From: Streptococcus sp. Marseille-Q0941
GTDB lineage: Bacteria > Bacillota > Bacilli > Lactobacillales > Streptococcaceae
Direction: 5' to 3'
Length of the DNA stretch: 64,000 nt
NCBI RefSeq assembly: GCF_943736975.1
Contig: NZ_CALSFO010000001.1
Span: forward strand, 1-64,000
Below, piece after piece: positions 53,444-62,840 of the stretch (the stretch's first letter is position 1; each line of letters opens with the position of its first letter). Made by a program: the position numbers and the translations under genes. The notes under the pieces were generated by a model, which saw only the letters and a list, made by a program, of their open reading frames with translations, was not told the DNA's origin and searched no databases.

Positions 53444-54238
53444 ATGGATAATCGACCGATTGGTTTTTTGGATTCGGGCGTTGGAGGCTTAACTGTCGTA
53501 CGTGAGCTGATGCGCCAGCTTCCTCATGAAGAAATCGTCTATATTGGAGATTCAGCACGGGCGCCCTATGGTCCTCGTCCTGCTGAGCAAATTCGTGAAT
53601 ATACTTGGCAACTGGTCAACTTTCTTTTGACCAAGGATGTCAAGATGATTGTCATTGCCTGTAATACTGCGACTGCGGTCGTCTGGGAAGAAATCAAGTC
53701 CAAGTTGGATATTCCTGTACTGGGTGTCATCTTGCCTGGGGCTTCAGCAGCTATCAAATCTAGCCAAGGTGGGAAAATTGGTGTGATTGGAACACCGATG
53801 ACAGTACAATCAGACATCTATCGTCAAAAAATCCATGATCTAGATCCGGATTTGCAAGTGAAAAGTTTGGCCTGTCCCAAATTTGCTCCTTTGGTTGAAT
53901 CAGGTGCACTTTCAACCAGTGTGACCAAGAAAGTAGTCTATGAAACGCTACGTCCCTTGGTCGGAAAAGTGGACAGCTTGATTTTGGGCTGTACTCATTA
54001 TCCGCTTCTCAGACCCATTATTCAAAATGTCATGGGGCCTAAGGTTCAACTGATTGATAGTGGAGCGGAGTGTGTGCGGGATATTTCTGTATTACTCAAT
54101 TATTTTGAAATCAATCGTAGCCGTGATGCAGGCCCGCTGCAACACCGATTTTATACAACAGCGAATAGTCAGAGCTTTGCCCAGATTGGTGCTGAGTGGC
54201 TAGAAAAAGAGATTCATGTGGAGCATGTAACATTATGA
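53444..54238 (+). CDS. murI: Glutamate racemase
   Basis: 264-aa cofactor-independent racemase making D-glutamate for peptidoglycan. Two-base catalysis residues C73 (ACNTATA) and C183 (LGCTHYP) and the D10-SGVGGLTV loop are present. ATG 53444 has AAAGAAG, a modest SD. It begins a tight operon: ATGA overlap with rdgB. Confidence 0.95.
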   Translation: MDNRPIGFLDSGVGGLTVVRELMRQLPHEEIVYIGDSARAPYGPRPAEQIREYTWQLVNFLLTKDVKMIVIACNTATAVVWEEIKSKLDIPVLGVILPGASAAIKSSQGGKIGVIGTPMTVQSDIYRQKIHDLDPDLQVKSLACPKFAPLVESGALSTSVTKKVVYETLRPLVGKVDSLILGCTHYPLLRPIIQNVMGPKVQLIDSGAECVRDISVLLNYFEINRSRDAGPLQHRFYTTANSQSFAQIGAEWLEKEIHVEHVTL

Positions 54239-55206
54239 CCAACAAAATTTATGAATACAAGGATGACCAGGACTGGTATGTAGGTGTTTGGGACGTCTAT
54301 GGTGGAATCTATAGCCTCATAAAAGATCATCTTGATCTCTATTTTATGGATTTGGCTCGCATTTTCCGTGATGAGGAAAATGGTTTTCCAATCACGATTA
54401 CGGTAATGCGCTGGTCTTCAAACTTCCGCTTGCTATCTTTTATCGTTGAGATTTTAAATGCAGAAGCCGGTCGAAACTTGGAAGTCATTCAACGCCAAGG
54501 TGCCTTGCTCTTACTTGAAAATGGACAACTCTTGCATGTGGAATTACCTAAAGAAGGAGTAGATGTCGAAGCCTTCTTTGAAACTAGCAAAGTCAGAGAA
54601 ACCTTGTTGATAGCGACTCGTAATGAAGGGAAGACCAAGGAATTTCGTGCTATCTTTGATAAGCTTGGCTATGATGTGGAAAATCTTAATGATTATCCAG
54701 ATCTACCTGAAGTGGCTGAAACAGGTATGACCTTTGAAGAAAATGCTCGTCTGAAGGCAGAAACCATTTCACAGTTAACAGGCAAGATGGTTCTAGCAGA
54801 TGATTCTGGTCTTAAAGTCGATGTCCTCGGAGGATTGCCAGGCGTTTGGTCAGCTCGATTTGCAGGAGTGGGAGCCACTGACCAGGAAAACAATGCTAAA
54901 CTCTTGCACGAGTTAGCCATGGTCTTTGAACTCAAGGACCGTTCGGCACAATTCCACACTACTTTGGTTGTGGCTAGCCCAGGTAAGGAAAGCTTGGTGG
55001 TCGAAGCTGATTGGCCAGGATACATTAACTTTGAACCTAAGGGTGAAAATGGTTTTGGCTATGATCCGCTCTTCTTAGTAGGAGAAACAGGTAAAACTTC
55101 AGCAGAGTTAACCTTAGAAGAAAAAAATAGTCAATCTCACCGTGCCTTAGCCGTTAAGAAACTTTTGGAGGTATTCCCATCATGGCAAAGCAAACCATCA
55201 TTGTAA
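54235..55206 (+). CDS. rdgB: Nucleoside-triphosphate diphosphatase (RdgB/HAM1) with N-terminal extension
   Basis: 323 aa, of which residues ~125-320 are the HAM1 domain ([14 protein letters not shown] ~126, [12 protein letters not shown] ~187, [12 protein letters not shown] ~263) that cleans dITP and XTP from the nucleotide pool. The first ~120 residues are an extra domain, seen in streptococcal RdgB; its role is unknown. ATG 54235 overlaps the murI stop. It overlaps the next gene by 25 bp. Confidence 0.92.
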   Translation: MTNKIYEYKDDQDWYVGVWDVYGGIYSLIKDHLDLYFMDLARIFRDEENGFPITITVMRWSSNFRLLSFIVEILNAEAGRNLEVIQRQGALLLLENGQLLHVELPKEGVDVEAFFETSKVRETLLIATRNEGKTKEFRAIFDKLGYDVENLNDYPDLPEVAETGMTFEENARLKAETISQLTGKMVLADDSGLKVDVLGGLPGVWSARFAGVGATDQENNAKLLHELAMVFELKDRSAQFHTTLVVASPGKESLVVEADWPGYINFEPKGENGFGYDPLFLVGETGKTSAELTLEEKNSQSHRALAVKKLLEVFPSWQSKPSL

Positions 55207-55703
55207 TGAGTGATTCCCATGGAGACAGCTTGATTGTAGAGGAAATCCGCGACCGCTATCTTGGGAAAGTTGATGCTATTTTTCACAATGGCGACTCGGA
55301 GCTTCGCCCAGACTCACCACTCTGGGAAGGGATCCAGGTAGTCAGAGGAAACATGGATTTTTATTCAGATTATCCAGAACGCTTGGTGACCCAACTTGGT
55401 CCTACCAAGATTATCCAGACTCATGGACACTTGTTTGATATTAACTTCAATTTCCAAAAACTGGACTTCTGGGCTCAAGAGGAAGAGGCGGACATCTGTC
55501 TCTATGGTCACTTGCATGTTCCAAGTGCTTGGATGGAAGGGAAGACCCTCTTTCTAAATCCAGGTTCTATCAGCCAACCACGTGGAACCATCAGAGAATG
55601 TCTCTACGCTCGTGTGGAAATTGATGACAGCTATTTCAAAGTTGATTTTTTGACACGTAATCATGAGGTATATTCAGGCTTGTCTATGGAGTTTGCTCGA
55701 TGA
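55182..55703 (+). CDS. YfcE/MJ0936-type metallophosphoesterase
   Basis: 173-aa phosphodiesterase. Metal motifs: MSDSHGD (residues ~8-14), NGDSE (~37), GNMD (~60), QTHGH (~84) and YGHLH (~106). The substrate is unknown. It overlaps rdgB by 25 bp and the CBS gene by 4 bp. Confidence 0.9.
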   Translation: MAKQTIIVMSDSHGDSLIVEEIRDRYLGKVDAIFHNGDSELRPDSPLWEGIQVVRGNMDFYSDYPERLVTQLGPTKIIQTHGHLFDINFNFQKLDFWAQEEEADICLYGHLHVPSAWMEGKTLFLNPGSISQPRGTIRECLYARVEIDDSYFKVDFLTRNHEVYSGLSMEFAR

Positions 55704-56161
55704 TTGCCAAGGAATTTGAACTATTTTTACTGGAGCAAGAGGAAACCTTTTTAACTTCTGCTGAAAATTTGGCGGTACTTATTGATAGCCACAATGCAGA
55801 TCATGCAATCCTCTTGCTTAGTCAGATGACCTATAGTAGGGTTCCAGTAGTAACAGATAAGAGAAAATTTGTCGGGACCATTGGGCTTAGAGATATCCTT
55901 GCCTACCAGATGGAGCAGGGATTGAGCCAGGAAGTCATGGCAGATACGGATATCGTACATATGACAAAAAAGGATGTAGCAGTGGTTTCTCCAGATTATA
56001 CACTAACGGATGTTTTACATAAGTTAGTGGATGAGTCTTTCCTACCAGTCGTTGATGAGGAAGGTATTTTCCAAGGGATTATTACACGAAAATCAATCCT
56101 AAAGGCTGTGAATGCCCTTCTGCATGATTTTAGTAAGGAATATGAGATTCGAAGCAAATGA
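55700..56161 (+). CDS. CBS-domain protein (CbpB/DarB-like)
   Basis: 153-aa protein with two CBS domains (residues ~15-75 and ~85-150). Related proteins in Listeria (CbpB) and B. subtilis (DarB) bind c-di-AMP and control the stringent response; here that is inferred from domain make-up only. It overlaps both neighbours by 4 bp. Confidence 0.8.
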   Translation: MIAKEFELFLLEQEETFLTSAENLAVLIDSHNADHAILLLSQMTYSRVPVVTDKRKFVGTIGLRDILAYQMEQGLSQEVMADTDIVHMTKKDVAVVSPDYTLTDVLHKLVDESFLPVVDEEGIFQGIITRKSILKAVNALLHDFSKEYEIRSK

Positions 56162-56892
56162 GAGAATGGATTTCAGTATTTTTAGAAGAAAAACAAAATC
56201 TAACGAATAATTCTAAACAGTCTTATAAGTATGACTTGGAGCAGTTTGTAGATCTTGTTGGAGAACGAATCTCTGAGACAAGTTTAAAAATCTATCAAGC
56301 TCAGCTATCCAATTATAAAATGAGTGCCCAAAAGCGCAAAGTTTCTGCCTGCAACCAATTCCTGTACTTTTTATACCAGAAAGGAAAGGTTGCTAGCTTT
56401 TATCGTTTGGAATTGCCGAAACAGGCTGAGAAAAAGCAAGTTAAGTCGGAACTTTTAGATTTGACTTCTTTCTGGCAAGAAAGTTCTTTTCCAGAGGGGC
56501 GTTTGATTGCCTTATTGATAGTTGAATTAGGCCTCTTGCCCAGTGAAATTCTAGCCTTGAAAATTACGGATATAAATCTGGATTTTCAAGTGTTGAGAAT
56601 TACTAAGTCTTCCCAACAAAGAATTGTAGCTCTCCCAAGAGCCTTGCTAACAGAGTTAGAGCCTTTGATGGGACAGACCTATCTCTTTGAAAAAGCTGGG
56701 AAACCATACTCCCGTCAATGGGCTTTTCGTCAGTTAGAAGCCTTTCTAAAGGAAAAAGGCTTTGCTGATTTATCGGCTCAAGGATTGAGAGAACAGTTTA
56801 TACTAAGACAAATCGAAGAAAAGGTTGACTTGTACGAAATTGCTAAAAAGTTAGGATTAAAGACAGTCATGACCTTAGAAAAATATAGATAA
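56158..56892 (+). CDS. XerD-like tyrosine recombinase family protein, probably inactive
   Basis: 244 aa with a SAM-like N-terminal domain and a recombinase-like C-terminal domain. Key catalytic residues are missing: the first Arg of the family (GLRxSE) is replaced in GLLPSEI, and the HxLRH motif reads QGLREQ. Only a C-terminal Tyr (MTLEKYR) remains. It stands next to scpA and scpB, as in other streptococci, and may act as a DNA-binding factor rather than a recombinase. Confidence 0.85.
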   Translation: MREWISVFLEEKQNLTNNSKQSYKYDLEQFVDLVGERISETSLKIYQAQLSNYKMSAQKRKVSACNQFLYFLYQKGKVASFYRLELPKQAEKKQVKSELLDLTSFWQESSFPEGRLIALLIVELGLLPSEILALKITDINLDFQVLRITKSSQQRIVALPRALLTELEPLMGQTYLFEKAGKPYSRQWAFRQLEAFLKEKGFADLSAQGLREQFILRQIEEKVDLYEIAKKLGLKTVMTLEKYR

Positions 56893-57626
56893 TGGATATT
56901 AAATTAAAAGATTTTGAAGGACCTTTGGACTTGCTCTTACACTTGGTTTCAAAGTACCAGATGGATATCTATGATGTACCGATTACAGAAGTTATCGAGC
57001 AATATCTAGCCTACATATCTACCTTACAAGCCATGCGTTTGGAAGTGGCAGGTGAATATATGGTCATGGCTAGCCAACTGATGCTTATCAAAAGTCGTAA
57101 ACTCTTGCCAAAGGTCGCAGAAGTGACAGACTTAGAGGATGATCTAGAACAGGATCTCCTTTCTCAAATCGAAGAATACCGCAAGTTTAAACTCTTGGGA
57201 GAACAGTTGGAAGTTAAGCACCAAGAACGAGCTCAATATTACTCAAAAGCACCGACTGAGTTGATTTATGAGGATGCTGAACTTGTGCATGATAAGACCA
57301 CGATTGATCTTTTCTTAGCCTTTTCAACCTTACTGACCAAGAAAAAGGAAGAATTCTCAAAAAATCATACAACTATTTTACGAGATGAGTATAAGATTGA
57401 GGATATGATGGTTATCGTCCGAGAAGCCTTGGTTGAAGGTCAACAATTGTGTTTGCAGGATTTGTTTAAAGAAACCAAGGATTTACAAGAGGTCATTACA
57501 CTCTTTTTAGCGACCTTGGAGTTGATTAAAACCCAAGAAATTTTCTTGATTCAAAAAGAGAATTTCGGAGATATCTATCTCATGGAAAAGAAGGAAAAAA
57601 GTCAAGCGGAGCAAGGTTTGGCTTGA
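56892..57626 (+). CDS. scpA: Segregation and condensation protein A
   Basis: 244-aa kleisin that links the two heads of SMC. The conserved start ([17 protein letters not shown]) and the N-terminal helix motif [10 protein letters not shown] are clear. It forms SMC-ScpAB with ScpB to compact and segregate chromosomes. It overlaps the XerD-like gene by 1 bp and lies 12 bp from scpB. Confidence 0.95.
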   Translation: MDIKLKDFEGPLDLLLHLVSKYQMDIYDVPITEVIEQYLAYISTLQAMRLEVAGEYMVMASQLMLIKSRKLLPKVAEVTDLEDDLEQDLLSQIEEYRKFKLLGEQLEVKHQERAQYYSKAPTELIYEDAELVHDKTTIDLFLAFSTLLTKKKEEFSKNHTTILRDEYKIEDMMVIVREALVEGQQLCLQDLFKETKDLQEVITLFLATLELIKTQEIFLIQKENFGDIYLMEKKEKSQAEQGLA

Positions 57627-57638
57627 TAGAGAGGAAGT

Positions 57639-58208
57639 ATGAGTACTTTAGCAAAAATAGAAGCACTCCTGTTTGTGTCGGGTGAAGATGGAATTAGGGC
57701 TCGTCAGTTGGCAGAACTCTTAGCGCTACCACCAACAGGGGTTCAGCAGAGTCTTGAAAAATTAGCCCAAAAGTATGAAAAAGACCAAGAGTCGAGTTTG
57801 TCCCTGATTGAGACAGGTGGCGCTTACAGATTGGTGACCAAGCCTCAATTTGCAGCGATTTTAAAGGAATACTCCAAGGCACCCATTAACCAGAGTTTAT
57901 CTCGGGCGGCCCTTGAGACCTTGTCTATCATTGCCTACAAGCAACCCATCACGCGGATAGAAATTGATGCCATCCGTGGAGTCAACTCGAGTGGGGCCTT
58001 GGCAAAGTTGCAGGCCTTTGACTTGATACGAGAAGATGGGAAAAAAGAAGTGTTGGGTCGCCCCAACCTCTATGTGACTACGGATTATTTTCTAGATTAC
58101 ATGGGTATTAACCATTTGGAAGAATTGCCTGTGATTGATGAGCTTGAGATTCAAGCCCAAGAAAGCCAATTATTTGGTGAAAGGATAGAAGAAGATGAGA
58201 ATCAATAA
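57639..58208 (+). CDS. scpB: Segregation and condensation protein B
   Basis: 189-aa winged-helix partner of Scp[12 protein letters not shown] (residues ~8-18) and [20 protein letters not shown] (~92-111) are family landmarks. SD GAGGAAG. It overlaps rluB by 14 bp. Confidence 0.95.
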   Translation: MSTLAKIEALLFVSGEDGIRARQLAELLALPPTGVQQSLEKLAQKYEKDQESSLSLIETGGAYRLVTKPQFAAILKEYSKAPINQSLSRAALETLSIIAYKQPITRIEIDAIRGVNSSGALAKLQAFDLIREDGKKEVLGRPNLYVTTDYFLDYMGINHLEELPVIDELEIQAQESQLFGERIEEDENQ

Positions 58209-58917
58209 GTATATTGCCCACGCAGGTGTGGCCAGTAGGAGAAAAGCAGAAGAGTTGATCAAGCAAGGCTTGGTGACGGTTAACGGCCAAGTGGTTCGTG
58301 AACTAGCAACGACCATCAAGGCTGGCGATAAGGTTGAAGTTGAAGGCCAGCCCATCTACAACGAAGAAAAGGTCTACTATCTGCTTAACAAACCACGTGG
58401 AGTGATTTCTAGTGTGACAGATGACAAGGGCCGCAAGACGGTTGTCGACCTCTTGCCCAACGTGAAAGAGCGCATCTACCCTGTAGGTCGTTTGGACTGG
58501 GATACATCTGGTGTCTTGATTTTGACCAATGACGGGGATTTTACGGATGAAATGATTCACCCCCGTAATGAGATAGACAAGGTCTATGTCGCGCGTGTTA
58601 AAGGTGTGGCCAACAAAGAAAACCTCCGCCCCTTGACCCGTGGTCTTGAGATTGATGGCAAGAAAACCAAGCCTGCTGTCTATGAGATTCTCAAAGTGGA
58701 TCCAGTCAAAAATCGCTCAGTAGTGCAGTTGACCATCCATGAAGGACGCAACCATCAGGTTAAAAAGATGTTTGAGGCTGTCGGTCTTCAAGTGGATAAG
58801 TTGTCACGGACACGTTTTGGACACTTAGATTTGACGGGCCTTCGTCCGGGAGAATCTCGTCGCCTTAACAAAAAAGAAATCAGCCAACTGCATACCATGG
58901 CTGTAACCAAGAAATAA
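58195..58917 (+). CDS. rluB: 23S rRNA pseudouridine synthase RluB
   Basis: 240 aa: an S4 RNA-binding domain (residues ~1-60), then the catalytic domain with [17 protein letters not shown] (~101-117, catalytic Asp in LDWDTSG). It makes pseudouridine near 2605 of 23S rRNA. The stop overlaps yidD by 1 bp. Confidence 0.93.
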   Translation: MRINKYIAHAGVASRRKAEELIKQGLVTVNGQVVRELATTIKAGDKVEVEGQPIYNEEKVYYLLNKPRGVISSVTDDKGRKTVVDLLPNVKERIYPVGRLDWDTSGVLILTNDGDFTDEMIHPRNEIDKVYVARVKGVANKENLRPLTRGLEIDGKKTKPAVYEILKVDPVKNRSVVQLTIHEGRNHQVKKMFEAVGLQVDKLSRTRFGHLDLTGLRPGESRRLNKKEISQLHTMAVTKK

Positions 58918-59153
58918 TGAAAAGAATGTTAATTGCGCCTGTGCGATTTTACCAACGTTTTATATCCCCGGCTTTTCCGCCTTCTTGTCGTTTTGAACCT
59001 ACTTGTTCTAACTACATGATCCAGGCTATTGAAAAACATGGCTTTAAGGGTGCCTTGATGGGCTTGGCTCGGATTTTACGATGTCATCCTTGGTCGCCTA
59101 CGGGTAAGGATCCTGTTCCGGACCATTTTTCTTTAAAGAGAAATTCAAAATAA
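58917..59153 (+). CDS. yidD: Membrane protein insertion efficiency factor YidD
   Basis: 78 aa, with the conserved [10 protein letters not shown] (~23-32) and [10 protein letters not shown] motifs and an N-terminal amphipathic helix. It helps membrane protein insertion and is elsewhere next to yidC; here yidC is 26 kb away. The inverted repeat copy follows directly and may terminate this operon. Confidence 0.93.
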   Translation: MKRMLIAPVRFYQRFISPAFPPSCRFEPTCSNYMIQAIEKHGFKGALMGLARILRCHPWSPTGKDPVPDHFSLKRNSK

Positions 59154-59155
59154 AA

Positions 59156-59331
59156 AGAGGCTGGGACAAAAGTCCTAGCCTCTCAATTGTCTTTGGATTG
59201 TCGAGCAAGACGCAGTGGTTGAGTGGGCTCTACTAGGCTGATTTCATCAGCTTTTACAGCCCTACTCAACTGTGCGGAGGTGGGACGACGAAATCGAATT
59301 CTAACGAATGACCGATTTCTGTCCCACTCTC
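59156..59331. repeat. ~176-bp dispersed repeat, copy 2 (inverted relative to copy 1)
   Basis: Begins AAAGAGGCTGGGACAAAAG and ends TTTCTGTCCCACTCTC followed by T's. On the minus strand it aligns end to end with copy 1 at 40168-40341, with about a dozen differences over 172 bp by my reading. As RNA its ends (GCTGGGACA / TGTCCCA) can pair, so it may terminate the murI-yidD operon. Confidence 0.85.
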
Positions 59332-59398
59332 TTTTTTGTTTCAAGGAGTAATTTGCTGGGTGAAATATCGATTTCTACTACCCTTCTCCTATAAAAAG

Positions 59399-59407
59399 TG
59401 GTAAAAT
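59399..59407 (+). promoter_or_regulatory. pepA extended -10 promoter
   Basis: TGGTAAAAT at 59399-59407, about 25 bp before ATG 59432; ribosome site GAAGGGA. Confidence 0.5.
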
Positions 59408-59431
59408 GGTTGAAAGAAAGAAGGGATAGAA

Positions 59432-60496
59432 ATGACAACATTATTTTCTAAAATCAAAGAAGTAACAGAACTTTCTGCTATCTCAGGTCATGAAGCACCT
59501 GTGCGCGCTTATCTTCGTGAAAAAATAACACCTCACGTGGATGAAGTAGTGACAGATGGCCTAGGTGGAATCTTCGGTATCAAACATTCAGAAGTTGCGA
59601 ATGCCCCTCGAGTTTTGGTGGCATCTCATATGGATGAAGTAGGTTTTATGGTTAGTGAAATCAAGCCAGATGGAACTTTCCGAGTAGTTGAAATTGGCGG
59701 TTGGAATCCAATGGTTGTTAGCAGCCAACGTTTCAAACTCTTTACTCGTGAGGGACGTGAAATCCCAGTAATTTCAGGTTCAGTACCTCCACATTTGACT
59801 CGTGGAACAGGTGGGCCAACCATGCCAGCTATTTCAGATATCGTTTTTGACGGTGGTTTTGCGGACAAGGCTGAGGCTGAAAGCTTTGGTATCCGTCCTG
59901 GAGATACCATCGTTCCAGATAGTAGCGCAATCCTAACAGCTAACGAAAAAAATATCATCTCAAAAGCGTGGGACAACCGCTACGGAGTTCTCATGGTGAG
60001 TGAATTGGCAGAAAACTTGTCAGGTCAAAAACTAGGCAATGAACTTTATCTTGGTTCTAACGTCCAAGAGGAAGTTGGACTCCGTGGTGCCCATACATCA
60101 ACAACTAAATTTGATCCAGAAGTATTTTTGGCAGTTGACTGTTCACCTGCTGGTGATGTTTATGGTGGTCAAGGTAAGATTGGTGATGGAACCTTGATTC
60201 GTTTCTACGACCCAGGTCACTTGCTTCTCCCAGGTATGAAGGATTTCCTTTTGACAACTGCTGAAGAAGCTGGAATCAAGTACCAATACTACTGTGGTAA
60301 AGGTGGAACTGACGCAGGGGCAGCTCATCTGAAAAATGGTGGTGTACCATCAACAACAATTGGTGTCTGTGCTCGTTATATCCACTCACACCAAACGCTT
60401 TACGCTATGGATGACTTCCTCGAAGCGCAAGCTTTCTTACAAGCCTTGGTGAAAAAATTGGATCGTTCAACAGTTGATTTGATTAAAAATTATTAA
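59432..60496 (+). CDS. pepA: Glutamyl aminopeptidase (M42)
   Basis: 354-aa cytoplasmic metalloaminopeptidase removing N-terminal Glu/Asp. Metal and catalytic residues: His in VASHMDEVGFM (~66), Asp in KAWDNRYG (~184), Glu pair in QEEVGLRGA (~215), VDCSPAGD (~235) and His in YIHSHQT (~320). Fits with peptides brought in by Ami. Confidence 0.94.
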   Translation: MTTLFSKIKEVTELSAISGHEAPVRAYLREKITPHVDEVVTDGLGGIFGIKHSEVANAPRVLVASHMDEVGFMVSEIKPDGTFRVVEIGGWNPMVVSSQRFKLFTREGREIPVISGSVPPHLTRGTGGPTMPAISDIVFDGGFADKAEAESFGIRPGDTIVPDSSAILTANEKNIISKAWDNRYGVLMVSELAENLSGQKLGNELYLGSNVQEEVGLRGAHTSTTKFDPEVFLAVDCSPAGDVYGGQGKIGDGTLIRFYDPGHLLLPGMKDFLLTTAEEAGIKYQYYCGKGGTDAGAAHLKNGGVPSTTIGVCARYIHSHQTLYAMDDFLEAQAFLQALVKKLDRSTVDLIKNY

Positions 60497-60516
60497 ACAT
60501 AAGGGAGGTGGTCAGG

Positions 60517-60813
60517 ATGGCAGAACCAAACCTAGAAAGCTTAATAAAAGATCTCTACAACCATGCTCGTCAGGGCTTGAGTGATGAGTTAGTCGCTGCT
60601 CTCCTAGAGACTGCTAAAAAACTGCCTACTACAAATGAGCAATTACTAGCAGTCCGTCTCTCGGGTCTGGTCAATCTTGAACTGTTCAGAAATCCCAAAC
60701 ACCCAGCACCTGAATTGATAAACTTGGCTCGCTTTATCAAAAGAGAAGAAGCCAGGTACAGAGGAACCGCGGTTTCTGCTATTATGTTTGGAGAGCTATT
60801 TAAAATGTTTTGA
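60517..60813 (+). CDS. Bacteriocin immunity family protein (EntA_Immun-like)
   Basis: 98-aa protein, mostly helical, similar to enterocin-A/pediocin immunity proteins. Such proteins protect against class IIa bacteriocins. No bacteriocin structural gene, transporter or regulator is nearby, so it is an orphan. GGGAGG (60503-60508) is 8 bp before ATG 60517; an upstream in-frame GTG overlaps the SD. It is 20 bp after pepA and probably co-transcribed. Confidence 0.75.
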   Translation: MAEPNLESLIKDLYNHARQGLSDELVAALLETAKKLPTTNEQLLAVRLSGLVNLELFRNPKHPAPELINLARFIKREEARYRGTAVSAIMFGELFKMF

Positions 60814-60840
60814 TTCCATTGTGAATCAAAGCATTTTTTT
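60804..60840 (+). terminator. Terminator of pepA-immunity operon
   Basis: AATGTTTTGATTC (60804-60816) pairs with GAATCAAAGCATT (60822-60834), a 13-bp stem with one G-T pair, then T's. The stop codon lies within the 5' arm. Confidence 0.88.
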
Positions 60841-60872
60841 ACGCTAGAAAAAATATTCTTGATTAAGAGACG

Positions 60873-60900
60873 AAAAAACCACCTAAGTCAAGGTGGCTTC
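60873..60900 (-). terminator. Terminator of the Na/Pi symporter gene
   Basis: On the minus strand CCACCT, loop, AGGTGG, then six T's, just after the stop codon. Confidence 0.82.
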
Positions 60901-60907
60901 TTATCTA

Positions 60908-62539
60908 TTAAATTTGTTCTGCTAGAACCTTTTCAGCAAGGTTCATAGCGTGGTCTGATACACGAGTATAGTGTGAAATAATATCAATAAAGTTGACACC
61001 TGCTTGAGTAGAACATTCACCGTTATTAAGACGTTTAATATGAGTCTTACGGAGGACTCGCTCCATCTTGTTGATGTCTTCGTGTCGTTCGATAAGAGCT
61101 TGAGCTTTTTCAAGGTCGTTGTTTTCTACACTTTCAAGAGCATCTTTGACAAATTCGCTCGTTTTAAGATAAATCTCAGCTAGCTCCTCTAATGCAGCCT
61201 CTGAGAATTGAACATTCTTGCGTTGCAAGTAATCGTTAAGATTGATAAGAGCTTCAGCGTGGTCCCCGATACGTTCCAAATCACGTGAAGAGTCAAGGAT
61301 GTTGGTTAAGACTTCACTCTCTTTTTGACTCAATGCTTCACTAGATAGACTAATGAGGTAGCGAGTTAATTTCTCATCGATTGTATTGATAGCTTCTTCA
61401 GTCTTGTGTCCTTTGTCTGCGACTTTTTCATTAGGATTGATAATGTAGTCATAAGAAAGGTCGAATGCTTTAACAGCATAGTTTCCCAGGTGCAAGAGTT
61501 CTTTCTTAGCATTTCCTAGGGCGATAGAAGGAGCTTGCTTGATGAGTTGTTCATCCAGATAAAGAGGCTCGTATTTAACAACTTCGTCTTCACCAGGGAT
61601 AAGCTTGGTTACAAAGTAAGCCAAGGCACCGATGAATGGGAATTGGACGATGGTATTACTTACGTTGAAAGCACCGTGTGAAAAGGCAATCGTCATCTCA
61701 GGTGAGAGGTGAAGTAGAGCCTGGAAGTACTCAATCATCGAAGTGAATGGGCCTAACAAGATTAAGCAGAGGATCGTTCCTAGAACGTTAAAGGTAACGT
61801 GCGTTGCTGCAACGCGCTTCGCAGATACATTGGCACCCGCTGCTGCGATGATAACGGTTAAGGTTGTACCGATATTATCCCCAAATAGGACAGGTAGTGA
61901 ACCTTTGAGGTCGAGGAAGCCACCCGCATAGAGACCTTGAAGAATCCCGATAGTTGCAGAAGATGCCTGAATCAAAACGGTAATTACCGCACCAGCCACA
62001 ACTCCCAAGATAGGATTTTGACCCAAGGTAACCATGTATTCCTTAAACTGAGGTAAGTCTTTAAGAGGGCTCATACCCGCACTAATAAGGTTGAGGGCAT
62101 AGAAGATACCACCTACACCAAAAAGAATACGTCCAATATTGTTTACGGTGCGATTTTTTGTAAAGAATAAGAACATGGTTCCAAGGAAAATCAAGGGGAG
62201 GGCATACTCACCAAGTTTGAAACCGATGATAAAGGATGTTACGGTCGTTCCAATATTGGCTCCCATGATAATCCCTATAGCCTGTCTAAGGGTGAGGAGA
62301 CTAGCACTGACCAATCCAACCGTAATAACCGTTACACCTGTACTTGATTGGATAAGAGCAGTGACGACAATCCCCACTAAGACCCCTAAGAAGGGATTAC
62401 TTGTGTACTTGTCAATGTAATATCGAAGACGATCTCCAGCTGCTTGTTGCAAACCGTCCCCCATGGTCTTGATACTATATAAGAATAGTCCCAAACCACC
62501 TAAAAAGTGAAATGCAATTTCCTGCCAATTAATGGACAT
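60908..62539 (-). CDS. Na/Pi cotransporter family protein (NptA-like)
   Basis: 543 aa. Two inverted Na_Pi repeats with QSST/QASS motifs (TALIQSSTGVTV ~65 and TVLIQASSATIG ~190) form the transport core, with about eight membrane segments to residue ~320. A cytoplasmic C-terminal PhoU-like helical domain (~350-540) follows. It probably imports phosphate with sodium. SD GGAGGAAA is clear on the minus strand. Convergent with pepA and the immunity gene. Confidence 0.9.
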   Translation of the reverse strand: MSINWQEIAFHFLGGLGLFLYSIKTMGDGLQQAAGDRLRYYIDKYTSNPFLGVLVGIVVTALIQSSTGVTVITVGLVSASLLTLRQAIGIIMGANIGTTVTSFIIGFKLGEYALPLIFLGTMFLFFTKNRTVNNIGRILFGVGGIFYALNLISAGMSPLKDLPQFKEYMVTLGQNPILGVVAGAVITVLIQASSATIGILQGLYAGGFLDLKGSLPVLFGDNIGTTLTVIIAAAGANVSAKRVAATHVTFNVLGTILCLILLGPFTSMIEYFQALLHLSPEMTIAFSHGAFNVSNTIVQFPFIGALAYFVTKLIPGEDEVVKYEPLYLDEQLIKQAPSIALGNAKKELLHLGNYAVKAFDLSYDYIINPNEKVADKGHKTEEAINTIDEKLTRYLISLSSEALSQKESEVLTNILDSSRDLERIGDHAEALINLNDYLQRKNVQFSEAALEELAEIYLKTSEFVKDALESVENNDLEKAQALIERHEDINKMERVLRKTHIKRLNNGECSTQAGVNFIDIISHYTRVSDHAMNLAEKVLAEQI

Positions 62540-62723
62540 TTTCTTTTTCCTCCGAAAACTAGTCGCGGAATTTCTCCCATTCTATTTTAAAGGATTCTAA
62601 ACAATCTAACAAGTAGTAAACGCAGTTTTTTTAGAAAAACATCATTAAAATTTAGAAAAAAGGCAGTTGATTGTCTAATTTATATCATTTATTCACTCCT
62701 TTATAGATATTTTAGGATGAGTG

Positions 62724-62751
62724 TTGACTCTACTTATAAATAACGTAAAAT
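62724..62751 (+). promoter_or_regulatory. Promoter of the endoglycosidase gene
   Basis: TTGACT (62724-62729), 16-bp spacer, TAAAAT (62746-62751). The rest of the 62540-62840 gap is AT-rich, with a weak TCTGC/GCAGA hairpin at 62766-62785. Confidence 0.65.
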
Positions 62752-62802
62752 AAAAATGAACAGTTCTGCTATTTGAGAGGCAGATACTTTTTTAAAATAA
62801 AA

Positions 62803-62816
62803 ATAAAGCGCTTACT
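62803..62816. promoter_or_regulatory. cre-like site before the endoglycosidase gene
   Basis: ATAAAGCGCTTACT has the perfect core AAGCGCTT and matches 11 of 14 positions of TGWAARCGYTWWCA. It lies 52 bp after the -10 and 25 bp before the start codon, a place where CcpA could block elongation. Confidence 0.6.
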
Positions 62817-62840
62817 TTTTGGAGGTAAAAGGAGAAAAAG

